Positions 41,849 through 49,687 of a DNA stretch of 49,687 bases are shown in pieces; positions within the stretch are counted from its first letter, which is position 1; each line of letters opens with the position of its first letter. Where the stretch lies: the NCBI GenBank assembly GCA_028875655.1, contig JAPPCX010000016.1, positions 1-49,687 of the forward strand, given 5' to 3'. A model generated the notes under the pieces. That model was not told the origin of the DNA and did no database searches. It saw only the letters and a program-made list of their open reading frames with translations. This DNA comes from Chloroflexota bacterium (GTDB taxonomy: Bacteria > Chloroflexota > Dehalococcoidia > Lucifugimonadales > UBA3495). The position numbers and the translations under genes are program-made.

Positions 41849-42490
41849 ATGACCACAGCAGCCGAAGCCCGCATCGCCTCAGACAGCGCCCTAGTGATCG
41901 ACCCGCAGAGCTTGGGCATCACTGCAACCGGGCGCGAATTGGAAAAACTGTTCATGGAGTTTTGTAACCAGAATAGTCAAAGCGCTTGGCGGTTTGAGCT
42001 CAGCCCACAAGGAGAAATCGTCATCATGCCGCCCGTTCATCACCCCGGCGATGGCCACGAGCACGACTTGGGCATCGAGCTGGGGTTGTGGGCGCGCGAT
42101 TTTGACGGGGTGGCTAGAGGTTCCAGCGCCGCTTATCAAATGCCGGTAACCGGCGGCACCCTCTCGCCCGATGCTTCGTGGACGACGCAAGAAAAATGGG
42201 ACTCCCACCCGCATTTGGCTGGCGATTCGCACCCATTCTGTCCCGATTTCGTCGTTGAAATCCGCTCCACATACGACAACTTGGCCCCACTCCATGCCAA
42301 AATGCAATTCTACATGAGGAACGGCGCGCTGCTGGGCTGGCTCATTGACCCTCCCAACCGCCGCGCCTATATCTACCGCGCCGACCGCACTGAACCGGAG
42401 TTGCTGGAAAACCCGGCCACGCTATCCGGCGAGGGCATACTGCCGGGCTTCACCTTTGACGTGGCGCGCTGGATTTTTGGCCGCGTTTAG
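41849..42490 (+). CDS. Uma2-family PD-(D/E)XK nuclease-like protein
   Basis: Uma2/DUF820 protein of 213 residues, a restriction-endonuclease fold of unknown role that is expanded in Cyanobacteria and Chloroflexota. The fold signature is visible: a Glu in FELSPQGEIVIMPPVHH, Asp in TLSPDASW, then PDFVVEIRS with the E-x-(R/K) step and the K-containing helix LAPLHAKMQFYMRNGALLGWLIDP. GAGAGGAG lies 8 nt upstream of the ATG; the open frame upstream overlaps CoA-transferase 3 and is not used. Tail ends just before the bidirectional terminator. Confidence 0.87.
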   Translation: MTTAAEARIASDSALVIDPQSLGITATGRELEKLFMEFCNQNSQSAWRFELSPQGEIVIMPPVHHPGDGHEHDLGIELGLWARDFDGVARGSSAAYQMPVTGGTLSPDASWTTQEKWDSHPHLAGDSHPFCPDFVVEIRSTYDNLAPLHAKMQFYMRNGALLGWLIDPPNRRAYIYRADRTEPELLENPATLSGEGILPGFTFDVARWIFGRV

Positions 42491-42533
42491 CCCGGCGTCG
42501 CGGCGCGAGTTCAGTAGCTCGCATAAAACATAA

Positions 42534-42555
42534 GCCCCGGCGATTGCGCCGGGGC
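42534..42555. terminator. Bidirectional intrinsic terminator (Uma2 gene and rRNA/tRNA operon)
   Basis: GCCCCGGCG, loop ATTG, CGCCGGGGC: a perfect 9-bp stem. The plus strand continues CCAAAATTTT and the minus strand TTATGTTTTATG, both T-rich, so it can end the Uma2 gene and the convergent 23S-tRNA transcript. Confidence 0.7.
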
Positions 42556-42570
42556 CAAAATTTTGCCTTT

Positions 42571-42645
42571 TGGTAGCGGGGGTTGGACTCGAACCAACGA
42601 CCTTCGGGTTATGAGCCCGACGAGCTGCCACTGCTCCACCCCGCA
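42571..42645 (-). tRNA. Initiator tRNA-fMet (anticodon CAU)
   Basis: Minus-strand cloverleaf: acceptor strand TGCGGGG pairs with CCCCGCT leaving an unpaired 1-72 position, a hallmark of initiator tRNA; anticodon stem with CGGG and CCCG, loop holding CAT; T-arm GTTGG/CCAAC with TTCGAGT loop; CCA encoded. The three G:C pairs in the anticodon stem (GGG/CCC) are another initiator mark. The D-loop is two bases shorter than in E. coli. It lies 82 bp after the end of 23S rRNA, outside the rRNA processing stem, and is followed by the terminator. Confidence 0.93.
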
Positions 42646-42666
42646 TCGTCCCTATAGAAAAACCGA

Positions 42667-42682
42667 AATAGGAAGTTTGAAC
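42667..42682 (-). other. 3' arm of 23S pre-rRNA processing stem
   Basis: AATAGGAAGTTTGAAC on the plus strand is the exact reverse complement of 45828-45843. With a further 9-bp pair (42693-42701 to 45810-45818) and a 13-bp pair at the mature ends (GCGTGGGTCAAAT), it forms a long interrupted stem that brackets the 23S rRNA, as RNase III processing stems do. Confidence 0.8.
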
Positions 42683-42727
42683 CCTTTTGTCGAGAACCGA
42701 GCCAGAAGAATTAGAAGCTCCTGGCGT

Positions 42728-45783
<3,056 letters not shown>

Positions 45784-45827
45784 ACGCTAGGAACTTCAAA
45801 TTCTCTAGACTCGGTTCTTTTTATGCA

Positions 45828-45843
45828 GTTCAAACTTCCTATT
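45828..45843 (-). other. 5' arm of 23S pre-rRNA processing stem
   Basis: GTTCAAACTTCCTATT on the plus strand, exact reverse complement of 42667-42682. In the transcript it lies in the leader between the promoter (45945-45973) and the mature 5' end of 23S. Confidence 0.8.
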
Positions 45844-45944
45844 CAGTTTTTAACCTGCTCCAACCGCCCGTGGCCTCCCCGGCTCTCCGCCGGTGGCGCT
45901 GCCGCATCCGCAGAAAACGGCTTCCGTTCAGTTGGTGGACATGG

Positions 45945-45973
45945 AGTATAGGCCCAAAGCGCGTTTGCGTCAA
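45945..45973 (-). promoter_or_regulatory. Strong sigma-70 promoter of the 23S rRNA operon
   Basis: Minus strand: TTGACG (45968-45973), 17-bp spacer, TATACT (45945-45950). Both boxes are close to consensus (5/6 each) at the ideal spacing. It lies about 160 bp upstream of the 23S gene and just downstream of the crotonase gene stop (46007), which is on the same strand. Confidence 0.75.
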
Positions 45974-46006
45974 GGGCCGCGACTTCCATCCGCCCAAATC
46001 CCGCCG

Positions 46007-46858
46007 CTATCGGCCAATAAACGGCGGCATGCCCCGGTTCTTGTCCAGGAACCACTGCACCGCGATCTTGTGGTCCTCCGTTCGCCGCACGTGCTCCTGC
46101 GCCGCCGACGCCAGTTCCAACGCCTCCCTGAAAGTCAAGTCCATGCTCTCCTGCACCAGGTACTTGGTGAGGGAGTGGGCCACCGTCGGCCCTTTAGCAA
46201 TTCTCGTCGCCAGTTCCATCGCGCCTTCCATTAGCTGGTCGTCCGGGAAGCACTTGCTGGCCAGGCCGATGCGCACCGCGTCCTCTCCGCCCATCCAGTC
46301 GCCGGTGTACTGCAACAGCAGCGTGTTGCTGGTGCCGATCAGCTTGGGCAACTGCCAGCAACTGCCGTCGCCGGGGATCAGGCCATTGAGCACAAACCGC
46401 TCCGACAGCCGCCCGCTGTCCCCCACTACCCGGATATCGCACGACAGCGCCAGCCCGCAGCCAACCCCCGCCGCCGGCCCGTTCACCACCGCGATCGACG
46501 GCTTTTGCAGGTCGTGGATGCGCAACGGCACGAAATTCACCCGCGGCCCGCTCTCCACGTTGCGCTGTCGGCCCTTCATGTACTCCATCTTCCCCCAGGT
46601 CAACGGCTCGGGGTCTTCTTCGGCTTCCCGCTCGTCGATCCTGCGCCGGAAACCGCGCACGTTGGCCCCGGAGCAGAACGACGGCTCGGTGCCGGTGAGC
46701 ACCAGCACCCGCTCCTCCGGGTTGTTTTCAAACTCGTCCAGCCGTTCGAACATCTCCGCAGCCATGTCCGGCCCCAATGCGTTGCGCGTCGGAGGATCGT
46801 GCATCGTCATCACCAGCACGCCATCCACTACCTCGGTCTTGATAAATTCGTATCCCAT
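46007..46858 (-). CDS. Enoyl-CoA hydratase/isomerase-family protein
   Basis: Crotonase-fold protein of 283 residues. FCSGANVRGFRRRI and AVVNGPAAGVGCGLALSCDIRV form the two oxyanion-hole segments. The Glu residues of true hydratases are missing by hand alignment; an Asp appears in IPGDGSCWQL. It may be an isomerase, dehalogenase or thioesterase-like member. The C-terminal helical part is longer than usual. No other genes lie in its operon; the rRNA promoter follows its stop by about 34 bp. Confidence 0.85.
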   Translation of the reverse strand: MGYEFIKTEVVDGVLVMTMHDPPTRNALGPDMAAEMFERLDEFENNPEERVLVLTGTEPSFCSGANVRGFRRRIDEREAEEDPEPLTWGKMEYMKGRQRNVESGPRVNFVPLRIHDLQKPSIAVVNGPAAGVGCGLALSCDIRVVGDSGRLSERFVLNGLIPGDGSCWQLPKLIGTSNTLLLQYTGDWMGGEDAVRIGLASKCFPDDQLMEGAMELATRIAKGPTVAHSLTKYLVQESMDLTFREALELASAAQEHVRRTEDHKIAVQWFLDKNRGMPPFIGR

Positions 46859-47284
46859 AGCGATAGCCTCACCAAGCCCCGGCGAACTGGCCGAGGCGAC
46901 AAATTGGATTGCATTCTACCCGCACCGGCAAATGGGGGCTACCTCGCCCCCTCACGTTGTTGAGCTGCCCCTCCTCAGTGACACTTCCCCCTTGCCCCAA
47001 CCCGCCACCCATCCCTACCATTTAACTCAACAATTCAACCGCCCAACCCAACCATCCAGTCGCCCAACCCCCGCTCATGGTGAGCCTGTCGAACAACCAC
47101 CTCCAAATCCTCCCAAATGCCCGCCAAATCCTTCATTCTCGCCCTCAATACCCTCCCAATCCGCACCCATCACCCGCCCCAACGCCCCACTCAAATGAAC
47201 AGAAATGAGCGGAAATAAGTGGGAAATCCCATAATCCTGTCCATCCTGTATATCGATGTAAAAACTCCCTCCCGAGGTAATCCC
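46859..47284. other. 426-bp intergenic region with C-rich repeats
   Basis: No convincing gene. The plus strand is C-rich and G-poor from about 46930 to 47200. At 47073-47094 is GCTCATGGTGAGCC followed by TGTCGAAC, a type of short intergenic repeat seen in many genomes. From 47232 a short internal repeat, ATCCTGTCCATCCTGTATAT, occurs. These precede the small gene at 47285. The large open frame across 45777-47198 on the plus strand is an artefact of the rRNA leader and the crotonase antisense. Confidence 0.6.
47073..47094. repeat. Intergenic repeat with GTCGAAC end
   Basis: GCTCATGGTGAGCC then TGTCGAAC. Sequences of this kind (reverse complement GTTCGACAGGCTCACC) are familiar as short dispersed intergenic elements in many bacterial genomes. 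Only one copy is visible in this window. Confidence 0.55.
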
Positions 47285-47617
47285 ATGACCATCTCCCAAA
47301 TCCGCCGCCGCGTCAACGCCCTCATGCGCAAGTTCGCCCCCGAACTCGCCATCATCCGGCTCCGCCGCCTCGCCCAAGCCGTCAGCAACGACTGGGACCC
47401 CGACCAACCCCCGGAGCCCCACGACGTCATCCAGCGCGTCGCCAAAGCCGGCTTCCGCCTCTCCACCTTCATGCGCCTTCGTCGCTACCTTGACGACACC
47501 ATACGCCAGGGCGACGTCCCCGAGCCTGAGCGCATCGTCCTCGACCTGCTGCCCTGGGTCAGCGGCGACCGCTACCGCAATTTCCTCCGCTGGGACCTTC
47601 CCGCCCCAACCCGGTAG
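47285..47617 (+). CDS. Small basic protein of unknown function, 110 aa
   Basis: From ATG at 47285: MTISQIRRRVNALMRKFAPELA, then IRLRRLAQAVSNDWDP, PHDVIQRVAKAGFRLSTFMRLRRYLDDTIRQG and PERIVLDLLPWVSGDRYRNFLRWDLP. It is rich in Arg, probably helical and DNA- or RNA-binding in appearance, but I recognise no family. GAGGTAATCCC before the ATG holds a weak ribosome site. The frame is open 66 bp further upstream. MOSC follows after 100 bp from its own promoter. Could be real or spurious; the biased composition favours real. Confidence 0.55.
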   Translation: MTISQIRRRVNALMRKFAPELAIIRLRRLAQAVSNDWDPDQPPEPHDVIQRVAKAGFRLSTFMRLRRYLDDTIRQGDVPEPERIVLDLLPWVSGDRYRNFLRWDLPAPTR

Positions 47618-47639
47618 CCTTCCCGCCACGCCCCACCGT

Positions 47640-47668
47640 TTGCCAACCCCCCGGCCATCGCCTACAAT
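47640..47668 (+). promoter_or_regulatory. Sigma-70-type promoter of the MOSC gene
   Basis: TTGCCA (47640-47645), 17-bp spacer, TACAAT (47663-47668), both 5/6. AGGAG (47706-47710) and the ATG at 47718 follow at normal distances. Confidence 0.6.
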
Positions 47669-47717
47669 TCGCCCACAGCGATAAACCCCGGCGTAACGCG
47701 CCGGCAGGAGTCACGCC

Positions 47718-48155
47718 ATGCAACACGGAACTATCGTCAATCTCCACATCGCCCGCGTTAAAGGAACCCCCTCCGACCCGGTGGACGCCGCGCGCGCCAT
47801 ATCCGCCGAAGGCTTGGAAGGCGACCGCAGCCGTAACCCCCGGAACCTTCGGCAGGTCCTGGTGATGGACAAGGAGACCCTTGACCACTACGGCCTCCAG
47901 CCCGGCCAAATCAAAGAGAATCTCACCGTGACCGGCCTGGACTTGTCCCAGGCGCGTCAGGGCCACGTCTTTTTCATCGGAGACGAGGCTAACCACGTCA
48001 CCCTGGAAGTCACCGGGGATTGCGAGCCGTGCCAGAAAATGGACGCCCTGATACCCGGCCTGCGCGAGGAAATCTTCGGCAAGCGCGGCATCCTCACCGT
48101 CGTTTTGCAAGGCGGCGAAATCAAGGTGGGCGACGCCATCCGGCTCGAACCCTAG
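47718..48155 (+). CDS. MOSC-domain protein
   Basis: MOSC domain of 145 residues, likely a stand-alone sulfur-carrier or molybdenum-cofactor-linked protein. The domain is recognised from the N-terminal IVNLHIARVKGTP, EGLEGDRSRNPRNLRQVLVMDKETLD, GQIKENLTVTGLDL and the conserved Cys segment GDCEPCQKMD, ending GILTVVLQGGEIKVGDAI. The Cys of GDCEPC matches the position thought to carry sulfur in the family. AGGAG lies 7 nt before the ATG. No molybdoenzyme is nearby. Confidence 0.9.
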   Translation: MQHGTIVNLHIARVKGTPSDPVDAARAISAEGLEGDRSRNPRNLRQVLVMDKETLDHYGLQPGQIKENLTVTGLDLSQARQGHVFFIGDEANHVTLEVTGDCEPCQKMDALIPGLREEIFGKRGILTVVLQGGEIKVGDAIRLEP

Positions 48156-48214
48156 CTCAATCGCAACTGGCATCGACTTGCGGCTACTCGTACCCATCAA
48201 CCGTGAGATTGACC

Positions 48215-49606
48215 ATGAGCTTCTTGATGAGTCTTCCATTCCGTCGCGTCCGCGTCGCGGCCATCGCCACGGCATTGACGCTGCCGGCCCTGGCGTTCGT
48301 TGCCTGGCCCCACGTGGCCCACGCCGCCGGCGTCGATACCGAAACCCAGTTCGTGCTCAATACCTTTGCCTTCCTGATCTGGGGCGCGCTGGTGATGTGG
48401 ATGTGCGCCGGGTTCACCATGCTGGAAGCCGGCTCCGTGCGGACGAAGAACGCCTCGATGATCTGTCTTAAGAACATCGGCCTCTACTCAATCGCCGGGC
48501 TGGCCTTCTATTTCATCGGGTACAACCTGATGTACAACGACGTGCAGCATGTAATCGGCACCGTGGTCTGGCCGTTGTACGGGCCGTCCGGCGACGAAAT
48601 CGCCCTGCTGGCCGGCGATGACTCCGCGCTGGCCGGCGTCCTGGACAACGGCTACTCGGTCATGTCCGACTGGTTCTTCCAGATGGTGTTCGTAGCCACC
48701 ACCGCCTCCATCATCTCCGGCGCCCTGGCCGAGCGCGTCAGGATGTGGAGTTTCTTCCTGTTTACCCTGATCCTGACGGCGCTGCTTTACCCGGTAATCG
48801 GCGCATGGACCTGGGGCGGCGGCTGGCTGGCGGAGATGGGATTCCAGGACTTCGCGGGATCCACCATCGTGCACAGCACGGGCGGATGGGCCGCCCTGGC
48901 CGGCGCGCTGGTGGTCGGTCCCCGGCTGGGCAAGTTCCGGCGCGACGGCTCAGCACGGGCCACGCCGCCGTCCAACGTGGTCCTGGTAACGCTGGGCGTG
49001 TTCGTCCTTTGGTTCGGCTGGTTCGGATTCAACGGCGGCTCTCAACTTGCCCTGGGTTCGGCTCTGGACGCCGTCGCCATGAGCAACGTTTTGGTCAACA
49101 CGAACCTTGCGGCCGCGGCGGGAGTGATCACCGCTCTGTCTCTGTCCAGGCTGGTGTTCGGACGGATTGACCTGTTGGTTGGCCTGAACGGAGGCCTGGC
49201 CGGCCTGGTGTCAATCACAGCCGGCCCGGACATCGTCCCGCACGCCTGGTCGGTGCTCATCGGCATCGTGGGCGGCGCGATCTGTACGGGCGGGATCAAG
49301 CTCCTGGAAATCGTCAAGATTGACGACGTGGTGGGCGCGGTGCCGGTGCACCTGTTCGCCGGCATCTGGGGCACCATTGCGGTGTGCATCGCGGCCGGCG
49401 GTAACTTCGTTACCCAGTTGATCGGCATACTCTCAATCGGCGCATTCGTGTTCAGCCTGTCCTGGGTGGTCTGGTTCGCCATCGAAAAGACCATCGGCGT
49501 CAGGGTCTCCGAAGCAACGGAGCGTCTGGGCCAGGACACCGCCGAGCTCGGCATGGAATCCTACCCCGAATTCGTCCTGATGCCCGAACCCGCGGACGAC
49601 GACTAG
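48215..49606 (+). CDS. amt: Ammonium transporter
   Basis: Amt/Rh channel of 463 residues, imports ammonium across the inner membrane. It begins with a Sec signal peptide (FRRVRVAAIATALTLPALAF..AHAAG, predicted cut after about residue 38), as in several bacterial Amt proteins, then about 11 membrane segments. The twin-His residues are visible in TIVHSTGG and VPVHLFAGIWGT, and the Asp in GMDFAG-like FQDFAGS. Cytoplasmic C-terminus ends FVLMPEPADDD. The start ATG at 48215 was chosen because the open frame before it overlaps the MOSC gene. No glnK/PII gene is adjacent in the window. Confidence 0.94.
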   Translation: MSFLMSLPFRRVRVAAIATALTLPALAFVAWPHVAHAAGVDTETQFVLNTFAFLIWGALVMWMCAGFTMLEAGSVRTKNASMICLKNIGLYSIAGLAFYFIGYNLMYNDVQHVIGTVVWPLYGPSGDEIALLAGDDSALAGVLDNGYSVMSDWFFQMVFVATTASIISGALAERVRMWSFFLFTLILTALLYPVIGAWTWGGGWLAEMGFQDFAGSTIVHSTGGWAALAGALVVGPRLGKFRRDGSARATPPSNVVLVTLGVFVLWFGWFGFNGGSQLALGSALDAVAMSNVLVNTNLAAAAGVITALSLSRLVFGRIDLLVGLNGGLAGLVSITAGPDIVPHAWSVLIGIVGGAICTGGIKLLEIVKIDDVVGAVPVHLFAGIWGTIAVCIAAGGNFVTQLIGILSIGAFVFSLSWVVWFAIEKTIGVRVSEATERLGQDTAELGMESYPEFVLMPEPADDD

Positions 49607-49687
49607 GTCAGACCCTCCGCGCCGCAACACTAAGAGCCTATCCTAATAACCCTGCGGCCCTGAGGGTGATGAGGGCGCAAGCGAAAT

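Noticed and set aside
42646-42727. 5S rRNA between 23S and tRNA-fMet
   Set aside because: The gap is only about 82 bp and is explained by the processing stem; no 5S-like sequence such as the CCGAAC core is present.

Overview
The window is bacterial, GC-rich and densely coded, with short intergenic spacers and one clearly less GC-rich patch near 30.8-32.9 kb. The gene set suggests a Chloroflexota bacterium of the Dehalococcoidia/SAR202 type. The signs are several class III CaiB/BaiF CoA-transferases, a luciferase-like flavin monooxygenase, an Rv0121-type F420/flavin oxidoreductase, DUF1501/DUF1800 proteins, a glycolate oxidase set, and a 23S rRNA gene not linked to 16S. This placement is an inference from gene content; no marker phylogeny was possible.

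Layout. 0-2.3 kb (+): 3' part of a siroheme sulfite/nitrite reductase followed by hemD, which makes the siroheme precursor. 2.3-11.5 kb (-): cupin, radC-like, phosphotransferase, ThDP enzyme, alpha/beta hydrolase, Rv0121-like flavoprotein, nnr, acpS, metF and a crotonase-fold protein. 11.6-16.6 kb: tyrosine phosphatase (+), two paralogous mini zinc-ribbon genes each with its own terminator (-), a JAMM protein (+), a Na+/Ca2+ exchanger, leuB and an unrecognised gene (-). 16.7-24.7 kb (+): a probable operon behind a good sigma-70 promoter, with DUF1501, DUF1800, an NHL propeller and glcD-glcE-glcF. It meets a glyoxylate aminotransferase head-on, so glycolate to glyoxylate to glycine conversion is encoded locally. 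26-30.7 kb (-): an atypical SDR and trpB, trpF, trpC, trpD. 30.8-32.9 kb: accessory island with a DUF5677-like gene and a divergent ankyrin/TPR gene split by an in-frame stop. 33-42.5 kb: amidohydrolase, oligopeptidase B, SRPBCC-like protein, three CoA-transferases, an LLM monooxygenase, an IsdG-type monooxygenase and a Uma2 nuclease. 42.5-46 kb (-): 23S rRNA then initiator tRNA-fMet, with promoter, long processing stem and terminator visible, but no 16S or 5S. 46-49.7 kb: crotonase-fold protein (-), then a small unknown gene, a MOSC protein and an ammonium transporter (+).

Repeats. Seven copies of a 25-bp palindrome (GTCATTCC.. GAAA ..GGAATCC) and one diverged copy are scattered through 6.4-40.6 kb, often preceded by half-units at 19-21 bp spacing. 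One composite copy lies in frame inside a CoA-transferase gene and is translated as extra residues. This is the most unusual feature of the window. No CRISPR array, intact prophage or complete insertion sequence was seen.
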